DNA of 64,000 nt, from positions 8,742,001 through 8,806,000 of the forward strand of contig NZ_CP107853.1 in the NCBI RefSeq assembly GCF_036013525.1. Direction: 5' to 3'. Made by a program: the position numbers and the translations under genes. A model generated the notes under the pieces. The model did no database searches and was not told the DNA's origin. It saw only the letters and a program-made list of their open reading frames with translations. Numbering within the stretch: the first letter of the stretch is position 1; every line of letters starts with the position of its first letter. Source of the stretch: Nonomuraea sp. NBC_00507. Lineage in GTDB: Bacteria > Actinomycetota > Actinomycetes > Streptosporangiales > Streptosporangiaceae. Below, piece after piece: positions 52,038 through 60,840 of this stretch.

Positions 52038-53308
52038 GTGAGCGTGCTGTCCTGGGTGAGCGTGGCGGTATTCCTGGCCGCGTACACGCTCATCGCCACC
52101 GAGAAGATCCATCGGGTCGCGGCCGCGCTGGGCGGCGCGGGGATCATGCTGCTGATCCACGCCACCGGCGCGGAGGCCGCGTTCTTCTCCGAGCACGCCG
52201 GCATCGACTGGAACGTCATCTTCCTGCTGCTGGGCATGATGGTCATCGTCGGCGTGCTGAAGGAGACCGGCGTCTTCGAATACCTGGCCATCTGGGCCGC
52301 CAAACGCGCCAAGGGGCGGCCGTTCCGATTGATGGTGCTGCTGGTGCTCATCACGGCAGGCGCGTCGGCGCTGCTGGACAACGTGACCACAGTGCTGCTG
52401 ATCGCACCGGTGACGTTCCTGGTGTGCGAGCGGCTCGCGCTGCCGGCCGCCCCGTTCCTGATCGCCGAGGCGATGGCGTCCAACATCGGCGGCGCCGCCA
52501 CGCTGGTCGGCGATCCACCGAACATCATCATCGCCAGCCGTGCCGGGCTGACCTTCAACGACTTCCTCATCCACATGGCGCCGCTGGTGATCGTCCTGAT
52601 GGCGGTGTTCATCGGGTTGTGCTGGTGGATGTTCGGCCGCGGGTTCCGTTACGACGCGGACCGCGCTCAGGAGATCATGTCGCTGGACGAGCGGGAGGCG
52701 ATCTCCGACCGGCGGCTGCTATGGCAGTCGCTGGCCGTGCTGGCGCTGGTGATGGTGGCGTTCGTGCTGCATCCGGTGCTGCACTACGAGCCGTCGGTCG
52801 TGGCGCTGCTGGGCGCGGGAGTGCTGGTGGCGGTGACGAAGGTACGCACCGAGCAGGCCATCGCCGAAGTGGAGTGGCCCACGCTGGTGTTCTTCGCCGG
52901 GCTGTTCGTCATGGTGGGCGCCCTGGTCGAGACCGGCGTCATCGGCGCGCTGTCCGAGGCCGCGGTCGCGGCGACCGCTGGGCGGCTGGAGCTGGCCACG
53001 ATGGGGCTGCTCGGCGCCTCGGCCGTGCTGTCGGCCATCGTGGACAACATCCCGTACGTCGCCACGATGAGCCCCATCGTCGAGGGGCTCGTCGAGGCGA
53101 ACGGCGGCGACGACGTGTTGTGGTGGGCGCTGGCCTTCGGCGCCGACCTGGGCGGCAACGCCACCGCGGTCGGCGCCGCGGCCAACGTCGTGGTGCTCGG
53201 CATCGCCGCCCGCAACGGCACCCCGATCAGTTTCTGGCAGTTCACGAAGTACGGCCTGATCGTCACGGCGGTCACCGTCAGCCTGGTGGCGCCGTACCTG
53301 TGGTTCCG

Positions 53309-53321
<13 letters not shown>
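52038..53321 (+). CDS. ArsB/NhaD/SLC13-type ion transporter
   Basis: A 427-residue permease with about eleven transmembrane helices. Hallmarks are DNVTTVLLIAPVTFLVCERL and the NIGGAATLVGDPPNIIIASRAGL loop in the first half, repeated as DNIPYVATMSPIV and DLGGNATAVGAAANVVVLG in the second, the pseudo-symmetrical pattern of the IT superfamily. GTG at 52038. Arsenite efflux, Na+/H+ exchange or carboxylate transport are all possible. No ars genes are nearby. The last 13 bases overlap the convergent reductase gene. Confidence 0.9.
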
Positions 53322-54364
<1,043 letters not shown>

Positions 54365-54381
54365 GATTCCAGTCCGTCCTC

Positions 54382-54441
54382 TTAACGGGTCAATATTTCC
54401 ATTAAGAGCATAGCCCACTAACGGGATATTCGAACCATTAG
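54382..54441. promoter_or_regulatory. Two direct copies of a 24-bp dyad before the reductase
   Basis: TTAACGGG-N9-CCATTAA (54382-54405) and CTAACGGG-N9-CCATTAG (54418-54441) are 36 bp apart in an AT-rich island. Each is a dyad at its ends (TTAA/TTAA, CTAA/TTAG); the first is extended to CTCTTAA/TTAAGAG (54379-54385, 54402-54408). These look like tandem operators; no adjacent regulator gene is evident. Confidence 0.6.
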
Positions 54442-54514
54442 CTAAATGCCTGTATTTCCTACTAGCTATGTTGACTTTATGCGACTGCAACGTCACGTCC
54501 AGCGCGAACGTGTT

Positions 54515-55492
54515 TTACTCGGCACGCTCCGCCGAGCCCGAGACGCCGTGCTCGGCGAGGGTGGGCTGCTCACCCTCAACGACACCGTGCTCGGTCAGGG
54601 CGGGCTGCTCCCCCTCGGAGACGCGGTCCTTGGCGAGGGCAGGCTGCTCGATCTTCGGCTGGACCCGCTCGGCATCGGCCGTGGCGGGCCCAGCGGCGGA
54701 CTCAGTGGCGGGCTGCGCGGTCTCGGCCGGTGTGGCGGGTTGCGCCGCCCGGTCGAAGAAGCGCAGGAGCTCGACCGGCAGCGGCATGATCAGGGTGGAG
54801 TTCTTCTCGGCCGCCACCTCCACCACCGTCTGCAGCAACCGCAGCTGCAGCGCGCCCGGCGTCTTCGACATGATGCCCGAGGCGTCGGCGAGCTTGTGCG
54901 CGGCCAGCAGTTCGCCGTCCGCGACGATCACCCGGGACCGGCGCTCTCGTTCGGCCTCGGCCTGCCGGGCGATGGAGCGCTTCATGCCCTCGGGCAGCTG
55001 AACGTCCTTGATCTCCACCCGGTCGATGTGGATGCCCCAGCCGAGCGCGGGGCTGTCGATCATGAGCGCGAGGCCCTTGTTGAGCTCCTCGCGGTTGGTC
55101 AGCAGATCGTCCAGCTCGCTCTTGCCGATGATGGACCGCAGCGAGGTCTGCGCCACCTGCTCGACGGCGAACAGGTAGTTCTGCACCTCGACGGCGGCCC
55201 GCATGGGGTCCTGGACCTTGAAGTAGGCGACCGCGTCGACGCGTACGGAGACGTTGTCCCTGGTGATGCCCTCCTGCGTCGGTACGGGCATCGTGACGAT
55301 CTGGACGTTGACCTTCCGCATGCTGTCCACGACGGGGATGAGGAATCTGAGGCCCGGCTGCCGGATCTGCGGCTGCGCCCTGCCGAAGCGGAAGACGATG
55401 CCGCGCTCGACCTGGTTGACCACCCTCACCCCGGTGACCGCGAGCAGGAAGAGCAAGAAGGCGATGACTCCGAGCACGATGTTGATGTCCAT
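54515..55492 (-). CDS. SPFH/Band 7 (slipin-like) membrane protein
   Basis: A 325-residue stomatin/prohibitin-type protein. One N-terminal transmembrane helix (VLGVIAFLLFLLAVTGVRVV, residues ~6-25) is followed by the SPFH domain (VERGIVFRFGRAQPQIRQPGL, QEGITRDNVSVRVDAVAYFKVQDP, IGKSELDDLLTNREELN in outline) and a helical region. The last ~70 residues are repetitive and acidic. ATG at 55492. It is the third gene behind an anti-sigma kinase and a STAS antagonist on the same strand, suggesting a membrane-linked partner-switching unit. Confidence 0.9.
   Translation of the reverse strand: MDINIVLGVIAFLLFLLAVTGVRVVNQVERGIVFRFGRAQPQIRQPGLRFLIPVVDSMRKVNVQIVTMPVPTQEGITRDNVSVRVDAVAYFKVQDPMRAAVEVQNYLFAVEQVAQTSLRSIIGKSELDDLLTNREELNKGLALMIDSPALGWGIHIDRVEIKDVQLPEGMKRSIARQAEAERERRSRVIVADGELLAAHKLADASGIMSKTPGALQLRLLQTVVEVAAEKNSTLIMPLPVELLRFFDRAAQPATPAETAQPATESAAGPATADAERVQPKIEQPALAKDRVSEGEQPALTEHGVVEGEQPTLAEHGVSGSAERAE
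54542..54658 (-). repeat. Three 39-bp repeats in the SPFH gene tail
   Basis: Imperfect 39-bp units begin at 54542, 54581 and 54620. Read on the minus strand they encode 13-residue units of the form EGEQPALTEHGVV. The unit is a multiple of three and lies just before the stop codon. Confidence 0.85.
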
Positions 55493-55528
55493 GGCCGTGT
55501 CCCTTCTTTATTGAGCCTAGTCCCGAAT

Positions 55529-55885
55529 TCAGCTGGTACGGGTGGCGAGGACCGTAGCGATGGCGTGCTCTGTCGTGACGTACGTGGGCAGCCGGGCGTC
55601 CACCCCGGTGATGCGCAGCAGGCGAGCCGGGGCGCCCTTGGCGGCGGCCAGGTGCGCGTCAGCGCCCTCGCCGGCGCAGGTGCGGGCGCAGGCCAGCAGG
55701 ACGTGCAGGCCGGAGCTGTCCAGGAACGACAGCTCGGCCAAATCGAAGATCACATGGTCGCCGGGGCGGCGGATGCGTGCGACGTAGTCCGCGAGCTGGG
55801 CGCTGTTGGTCCGGTCGACCTCGCCGGCGAGGGCGATGACGCTCATGCCGGGAAGATGCTGATGAGTCAGGGTTAACGGGGCCAT
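55529..55885 (-). CDS. STAS-domain anti-sigma factor antagonist
   Basis: A 118-residue SpoIIAA/RsbV-type protein. The phosphorylatable serine lies in ELSFLDSSGLHVLLACA (Ser57/Ser58). TLTHQHLPGMSVIALAGEVD and NSAQLADYV match the STAS N-terminus. ATG at 55885 starts one base after the kinase gene stop, so the two form a kinase/antagonist pair. The cognate sigma factor is not in the window. Confidence 0.92.
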   Translation of the reverse strand: MAPLTLTHQHLPGMSVIALAGEVDRTNSAQLADYVARIRRPGDHVIFDLAELSFLDSSGLHVLLACARTCAGEGADAHLAAAKGAPARLLRITGVDARLPTYVTTEHAIATVLATRTS

Positions 55886-56329
55886 TCAGCGGGCCGGTTG
55901 CCTTTCCCTGCCCGAGTGCCCCAGGCTCCGGACACCCGTGGTGGGGTCACGGCGCAGGTGCAGGCTCAGCAGCGACCCGAGGCCGGTCTGCTCGAGGCCG
56001 ACTCCGTCGCACAGGTGCTGGATCACCCACAGGCCGAACCCGTGCGCGCCCGTCGGGTCGATCCGGGCGGTGGCCAGGTGGTCCGCCGACAGCCGGCCGG
56101 CGAGGTCGAGGATCTCCACGGTGATCCCCTCGTGGGTGCCGCGCGCGGTGACCAGCCCGACCGCTCCCCCGTGGTCGAGCACGTTGGTGACCGCCTCGTT
56201 GACGGCCAGCACCAGGTGATCAAGCCGCTCACCGGTGAGGCCCGCATGCCGGCCGCTGACACGTACCAGGTCGCGGATGAAGGCTAGGTCGTCGCTGACG
56301 GGACAGCGCAGCTCGAACTGCACGCTCAT
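55886..56329 (-). CDS. RsbW-type anti-sigma factor serine kinase
   Basis: A 147-residue GHKL ATPase. The N box reads NEAVTNVLDHGG (residues ~44-55) and a G2-like GFGLWVIQHLCD lies at ~97-108. The G1 box is degenerate (EILDLAGRL at ~73-81, where kinases usually have D-x-G-x-G), so kinase activity should be tested. ATG at 56329 removes an unlikely upstream extension. It is immediately followed by the STAS gene. Confidence 0.88.
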   Translation of the reverse strand: MSVQFELRCPVSDDLAFIRDLVRVSGRHAGLTGERLDHLVLAVNEAVTNVLDHGGAVGLVTARGTHEGITVEILDLAGRLSADHLATARIDPTGAHGFGLWVIQHLCDGVGLEQTGLGSLLSLHLRRDPTTGVRSLGHSGRERQPAR

Positions 56330-56457
56330 GATCGTCTCGCCCACCGGATCGTCGGGGATGGAAGGTGCGGGCGTTGTCCCTCTATCCCAAGGACAGATCG
56401 CCAAACGGGGCTCCTGGACAGCTCGTACTGTCGCCGTTCTCGGCTTTGTGACGCAAC

Positions 56458-56504
56458 TAACAGGACACCGTCTCTTTAACAAGAGCCCAGCGTCCTGTTA
56501 ATGT
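56458..56504 (+). promoter_or_regulatory. Palindromic leaderless promoter of the TetR-peptide-DsbA unit
   Basis: TAACAGGAC (56458-56466) and GTCCTGTTA (56492-56500) are perfect 9-bp arms, with an inner CTCTT/AAGAG pair (56472-56476, 56481-56485). A -35 TTAACA (56476-56481) and -10 TAATGT (56499-56504), spaced by 17 bp, lie inside the dyad and predict a transcription start at the TetR GTG (56512). Confidence 0.7.
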
Positions 56505-56511
56505 CGGCACC

Positions 56512-57177
56512 GTGGGCGACAGCGGGAGCGTGCCCGACCAGGCGTTCGAACGCGCCCGGCGACCGGAGCACAAGCAGCAGCGGCGCGAGGCGATCCTCGC
56601 GGTGGCGCGCAAACTCGCCATCGAGTCAGGGGTGCGTGAGGTCAGTCTGCGCAGGGTCGCGGCAGAGGTGGGGCTGGCCAAGTCCAACGTGGTGCGATAC
56701 TTCAGCACCAGGGAGGAGATCTTTCTCGAGCTGACCGTGGAGAGCTGGCGGGACTGGGCGGACGACGTCCTCGGACGCCTCCGGGCAGGCGACGACGTGA
56801 TCGACGCGCTGACCGAACCACTCGCCACGCGCCCGCTCTTCTGCGACCTGCTCAGCCAGCTGGGGACGGCCCTGGAACACAACCTCTCCGTCCCGGCGGC
56901 CCTGACCTTCAAGGTCACGGTCCTGGACATCACCGGCGAGCTCGGCGCGGCGATCGCGCAGGCGCGCCCCGACCTGACCCAGGACGAGGCCGAGGAACTG
57001 GTGGCGCGGGCGACGGGCTGCGCGGGCACGTACTACCCCGCCGCCAACCCGCCCCCCACCTTGGTCGAGCTCTACCGGCAACGCCCCGACCTCGCCGCCA
57101 CATGCCCCAAGCTGCTGCCCACCCTGAAACGCACCTTGGCAGCGCTCGCCGCCGGCCTGCCCACCTTGCGTGCGTAA
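56512..57177 (+). CDS. TetR/AcrR-family regulator
   Basis: A 221-residue TetR protein. The HTH is QRREAILAVARKLAIESGVREVSLRRVAAEVGLAKSNVVRYFSTREEIF (residues ~22-70 as family pattern), followed by a C-terminal effector domain. The start is GTG at 56512. No Shine-Dalgarno is seen, but a promoter at the right spacing suggests a leaderless transcript. The palindrome around that promoter is the natural operator. The peptide gene starts 28 bp after its stop, so all three genes may be one message. Confidence 0.9.
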   Translation: MGDSGSVPDQAFERARRPEHKQQRREAILAVARKLAIESGVREVSLRRVAAEVGLAKSNVVRYFSTREEIFLELTVESWRDWADDVLGRLRAGDDVIDALTEPLATRPLFCDLLSQLGTALEHNLSVPAALTFKVTVLDITGELGAAIAQARPDLTQDEAEELVARATGCAGTYYPAANPPPTLVELYRQRPDLAATCPKLLPTLKRTLAALAAGLPTLRA

Positions 57178-57205
57178 CGCACATCTCTAACCGATCGGAG
57201 TAATC

Positions 57206-57334
57206 ATGTCCGCTCTTTCCGAGTCCGTAGAGCCTGCCCCCGACGACCACCCCGAGACCGAACCGGTGACCCCCTTGGTCGTCTTGGGCTCGGACACCGC
57301 CCCCGTGTGCACGGACGGAGTGTGCGTCCTGTGA
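57206..57334 (+). CDS. 42-residue peptide with C-terminal C-x4-C motif
   Basis: The peptide begins MSALSESVEPAPDD, has an acidic Pro/Glu/Thr-rich middle (residues ~9-22), a short hydrophobic PLVVLG (23-28) and ends with PVCTDGVCVL, so Cys35 and Cys40 are its only cysteines. ATG at 57206 has GGAG five bases upstream. The stop TGA overlaps the GTG start of the DsbA gene (57331-57334), so translation is coupled. There is no signal peptide. The layout looks like a leader-plus-core precursor or a small redox/metal-binding peptide. No family is recognised; that the DsbA protein acts on it is inference. Confidence 0.75.
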   Translation: MSALSESVEPAPDDHPETEPVTPLVVLGSDTAPVCTDGVCVL

Positions 57335-57987
57335 GCACGCTGCGCATCGACATCTGGTCCGACGTCGTCTGCCCGTGGTGCTACATCGGCAAGCGGCGCC
57401 TGGAGTCCGCCCTCGCCCGCTTCGAGCACGCCGACGAGGTGGAGATCCACTGGCACAGTTTCCAGCTCGACCCCTCCCACCCCAAGGGACACCGCGAACC
57501 GTCCTCCGACCGCCTGGCCGAGAAGTACGGCGCCTCACCCGCCCAGGTGCGGGAGATGACCCAGCGGGTCACCGACCTGGCCGCCGCGGAAGGCCTGACG
57601 TACGCCCTGGACAAGGCCATCTCGGTCAACACGATCGACGCGCACCGGGTGAGCCATCTGGCGGCGCGGCACGGTCTCGGCGCGCGGATGCACGAGCGGC
57701 TGCTCAGCGCCCACCTGGTCGAGGGTGAGGTCGTCGACGACCCGGACACCCTGGTCCGCCTGGCCGCCGAGCTCGGCATCTCCGAGGACGAGACCCGGAA
57801 GGTCCTGGACGGCGACGCCTACGAGGACGCCGTGCAGGCCGACATCAGCGAAGCACGCAGCCTCGGCATCACCGGTGTGCCGTTCTTCGTGCTCAACCGC
57901 GCCTACGGCGTGTCCGGCGCGCAGCCGGCCGACACCTTCCTGTCCGCTCTGCGCACCGCCCGCGAGCAGGCCGTCACGACGCGCTGA
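57331..57987 (+). CDS. FrnE-like DsbA family oxidoreductase
   Basis: A 218-residue cytoplasmic DsbA-fold thiol oxidoreductase/isomerase of the FrnE type. RIDIWSDVVCPWCYIGKRRL places the CPWC active site at residues 14-17. HWHSFQLDP, the long helical insert with VNTIDAHRVSHLAARHG, and GITGVPFFVLN with the cis-Pro match the family. There is no signal peptide. GTG at 57331 overlaps the peptide stop. A 17-bp-stem terminator follows. In other bacteria FrnE is linked to oxidative and metal stress. Confidence 0.92.
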   Translation: MSTLRIDIWSDVVCPWCYIGKRRLESALARFEHADEVEIHWHSFQLDPSHPKGHREPSSDRLAEKYGASPAQVREMTQRVTDLAAAEGLTYALDKAISVNTIDAHRVSHLAARHGLGARMHERLLSAHLVEGEVVDDPDTLVRLAAELGISEDETRKVLDGDAYEDAVQADISEARSLGITGVPFFVLNRAYGVSGAQPADTFLSALRTAREQAVTTR

Positions 57988-58000
57988 ATCGCCCGGCTTC

Positions 58001-58039
58001 GAGTGTGGGCCGCGACCGACATGGTCGCGGCCCACACTC
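58001..58039 (+). terminator. Strong terminator after the DsbA gene
   Basis: A perfect 17-bp stem (58001-58017 with 58023-58039, arms GAGTGTGGGCCGCGACC and its complement) around a 5-base loop, 13 bases after the stop. Confidence 0.9.
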
Positions 58040-58069
58040 ATGTCGTGCCCTGGATCACACACTGACGTC

Positions 58070-58110
58070 TTGCGTTGGGCGCAGATTAATTTTAGGTTAG
58101 CCTTACCTAA
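58070..58110 (+). promoter_or_regulatory. Siderophore promoter with DmdR1/IdeR iron box
   Basis: TTAGGTTAGCCTTACCTAA (58092-58110) differs at two positions from the actinobacterial iron box TTAGGTTAGGCTAACCTAA. It overlaps the -10 TAGGTT (58093-58098) of a promoter whose -35 TTGCGT is at 58070-58075 with a 17-bp spacer. Iron-loaded DtxR-family repressor bound here would block the cluster. Confidence 0.85.
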
Positions 58111-58169
58111 GTTAACCTTGGGTTCTGGGGGCATGCCCCTTCTCGTCTGTTCCCTCACAGGAAGAAGCC

Positions 58170-59399
58170 ATGTCCATCCAGCTGCCGCCGTCCGCTGCGC
58201 CGCGCTCCGCCTACCCGGTGGACGTGCTCCCCCGCTCCGTCCAGGATCGTCTCCTCGGCCTGACACGGTCCGGCACGCCGGTCTCCGCCTACGTCTACGA
58301 CGGCGAGGTGGCCGCCGAGCGGGCCCGCGAGTTACGCGCGGCGCTGCCCGAGTGGGCCGCCGTCTACTACGCGGTCAAGGCCAACTCCTTTCCCGGCGTC
58401 GTCGCGGCGCTGGCCCCCTACGTGGACGGGTTCGAGGTCGCCTCCGAGTCGGAGCTGGACCTCGCCCTCGGCCTCGCCGGTACGGCACGGGTCGTGGCCG
58501 CGGGACCCGCCAAGTCCGTCCCCGTCCTCACCGCCCTTGTCAGAGCCGGTGTGGAGGCGATCAACGCGGAAAGCCTGCTCGAGCTCCACCGGATCAGCCG
58601 GATCGCGGTCGCCGAGGGCACCACGGCCAGGGTGGCGCTGCGCGTGAACCCGGCCGAGATCCCCGTCACGGGTTCCCTGCACATGGGCGGCGTGCCGTCC
58701 CAGTTCGGCGTGGCCGAGCCCGACGTGCCCGAGGTGCTGCGGGCCGCCGCCCGGCTGCCCGGTCTGGACCTGGTCGGCTTCCACGTCCACGCCGCCTCGG
58801 GCAACCTGGACGCCGAATCCCACGCCGCCTACCTGCGCTGGTGTCTGGACTGGAGCGTGCGCACCGCCGCGGGCAACGGCGTCGAGCTGCGCCACGTCGA
58901 CATCGGCGGCGGCATCGGCGTCGCGTTCGAAGACGAGAAGCCCTTCGACGTCGCCCGCTTCGGCGAGCTGGCCGGGCAGGCCGAGCCGCCGCCCGGCGTG
59001 CGGGTGCTGCTGGAGCCCGGCCGTTTCCTGGTCGCCGACTGCGGCTGGTACGCCGCCGAAGTGACCGACGTCAAGACCTCCTACGGCAAGCGGTTCGTCG
59101 TCCTGCGCGGCGGCATCAACCACTTCCAGCTCCCCACGTCCTGGGACATCGTGCACAACATCGCGGTGCTCCCGGTCGAGCGCTGGCCCGAGGGCTGCCC
59201 ACGGCCCGCCGCCGTGGACGCCGAGGTCACGGTCGTCGGCGAGCTGTGCACACCGGAGGACACCCTGCTGCGCGACGTCCGCGTCGACCGGGTGCGGGCC
59301 GGTGACCTGGTCGTCTTTCCGAATGCGGGTTCCTACGGCTGGGAATTCGCCATGCATGCCTTCCTCGGTCACCCCGTGGCCGAGCGGCATCTGCTCTGA
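58170..59399 (+). CDS. Type III PLP decarboxylase (SbnH/ODC-like), siderophore cluster
   Basis: A 409-residue alanine-racemase-fold PLP decarboxylase. Lys70 in VYYAVKANSFPGVVAAL forms the Schiff base. EVASESELDLAL, VGFHVHAASGNLD, HVDIGGGIGV and the C-terminal VVGELCTPEDTLL with the second active-site Cys follow the DAP/ornithine decarboxylase order. ATG at 58170 with AGGAAGAA upstream. Relatives such as SbnH decarboxylate citryl-diamine siderophore intermediates. It is the first gene after the iron box. Confidence 0.88.
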   Translation: MSIQLPPSAAPRSAYPVDVLPRSVQDRLLGLTRSGTPVSAYVYDGEVAAERARELRAALPEWAAVYYAVKANSFPGVVAALAPYVDGFEVASESELDLALGLAGTARVVAAGPAKSVPVLTALVRAGVEAINAESLLELHRISRIAVAEGTTARVALRVNPAEIPVTGSLHMGGVPSQFGVAEPDVPEVLRAAARLPGLDLVGFHVHAASGNLDAESHAAYLRWCLDWSVRTAAGNGVELRHVDIGGGIGVAFEDEKPFDVARFGELAGQAEPPPGVRVLLEPGRFLVADCGWYAAEVTDVKTSYGKRFVVLRGGINHFQLPTSWDIVHNIAVLPVERWPEGCPRPAAVDAEVTVVGELCTPEDTLLRDVRVDRVRAGDLVVFPNAGSYGWEFAMHAFLGHPVAERHLL

Positions 59400-59454
59400 G
59401 CTCGTCCGGCCCGCCGGGCCGTACCGTCGTCCATCTCTGCCATCCGGAGCCTGA

Positions 59455-60840
59455 ATGACTCTGCATCCGACCGACCTCGACCCCGCTGTCGGCATCGACG
59501 CCGTGCTGCGCCGGCAACGCGACCGGGAGTCCTCGGCGCGGACCTATGCCCGCTCGTTCCCGGTCGTCCCGGTACGCGCGCACGGCATGACGATCGAGGG
59601 CGCCGACGGCCGCCGCTACCTCGACTGCCTCTCCGGTGCGGGCACCCTCGCGCTCGGCCACAACCACCCGGTGGTGGTCGAGGCCATCCGGCGCACCCTG
59701 GACAGCGGCGCGCCGCTGCACGTGCTCGACCTGGCCACACCGGAAAAGGACGAGTTCACCGAAGCACTGTTCGCCACCCTTCCTCCCGCCTTCGCCGACC
59801 ACGCGCGTGTGCACTTCTGCGGGCCCGCGGGAACGGACGCGGTGGAGGCGGCGCTGAAGCTCATGCAGACCGCCACCGGCCGCCGCGGGCTGCTCGCCTT
59901 CACCGGCGCCTACCACGGCATGACCGCGGGCGCCCTGGCCGTCACCGGCAGCGTCGCGGTCAAGGAGCCGGTGGCCGGGATCGCCGCGGACGTGACCCGC
60001 CTGCCGTACCCGTACTCCTACCGTTGCCCGTTCGGCGTCGGCGGGGAATGGGGCGCGGAGCTGTCGGCGGCGTACACCGAACGGCTGCTCGACGACCCCT
60101 CCGGCGGTGTGGTGCCGCCGGCCGCGATGATCCTGGAGGCGGTGCAGGGCGAGGGCGGCGCGGTGCCCGCCCCGGACTCCTGGCTGCGTCAGATGCGCCG
60201 GATCACCGCCGAGCGCGGCATCCCGCTGATCGTGGACGAGGTGCAGACCGGCGTGGGGCGCACCGGCGCCTTCTGGGCGGTGGAGTACAGCGGGGTGATT
60301 CCCGACGCGATGGTGCTGTCCAAGGCCATCGGCGGGAGCCTGCCGCTGGCCGTGGTGGTGTACCACGAGGACTACGACGGCTGGCGGCCCGGCGCGCACA
60401 CCGGAACGTTCCGCGGCAACACGCTGGCCATGGCGGCCGGGACCGCGACCCTGCGGTACGTCGCCCGCGAAGGGCTGGCCGAGCGGGCCGCCGCGGTCGG
60501 CGCCCGGATGACGGCCCGGCTGGAAGGGCTGCGCGGCGAGCTGCCTGTCATCGGGGACGTCCGCGGGCGCGGCCTGATGATCGGCGTCGAGCTCGTCGAT
60601 CCCGAGGGCGAGCCCGACTCCTGCGGCGCCCGCCCGCCCGCGCCGCGTACGGCGGCCGAGGTTCGCGCCGCGTGCCTGGACCGCGGCCTCATCGTGGAGC
60701 TGGGCGGCCGCCACGACTCCACCGTCCGGCTGCTGCCGCCGCTGATCATCACGGACGAGCAGGCGGAGACCGTTCTGGACCGGCTGGCCGACGCGATCGC
60801 CGAGGTGACGGCTCTCCGTCTCACGGGGCAGCGGGCATGA
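59455..60840 (+). CDS. Diaminobutyrate--2-oxoglutarate aminotransferase
   Basis: A 461-residue class III aminotransferase of the RhbA/Dat/PvdH type, forming L-2,4-diaminobutyrate from aspartate semialdehyde and glutamate. The N-terminal RESSARTYARSFPVVPVRAHG and the PLP motif LIVDEVQTGVGRTGAFWA are visible, with the Schiff-base Lys290 in VLSKAIGGSLPLAVVV and GTFRGNTLAMAAG. ATG at 59455. Its stop overlaps the decarboxylase start. Confidence 0.92.
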   Translation: MTLHPTDLDPAVGIDAVLRRQRDRESSARTYARSFPVVPVRAHGMTIEGADGRRYLDCLSGAGTLALGHNHPVVVEAIRRTLDSGAPLHVLDLATPEKDEFTEALFATLPPAFADHARVHFCGPAGTDAVEAALKLMQTATGRRGLLAFTGAYHGMTAGALAVTGSVAVKEPVAGIAADVTRLPYPYSYRCPFGVGGEWGAELSAAYTERLLDDPSGGVVPPAAMILEAVQGEGGAVPAPDSWLRQMRRITAERGIPLIVDEVQTGVGRTGAFWAVEYSGVIPDAMVLSKAIGGSLPLAVVVYHEDYDGWRPGAHTGTFRGNTLAMAAGTATLRYVAREGLAERAAAVGARMTARLEGLRGELPVIGDVRGRGLMIGVELVDPEGEPDSCGARPPAPRTAAEVRAACLDRGLIVELGGRHDSTVRLLPPLIITDEQAETVLDRLADAIAEVTALRLTGQRA

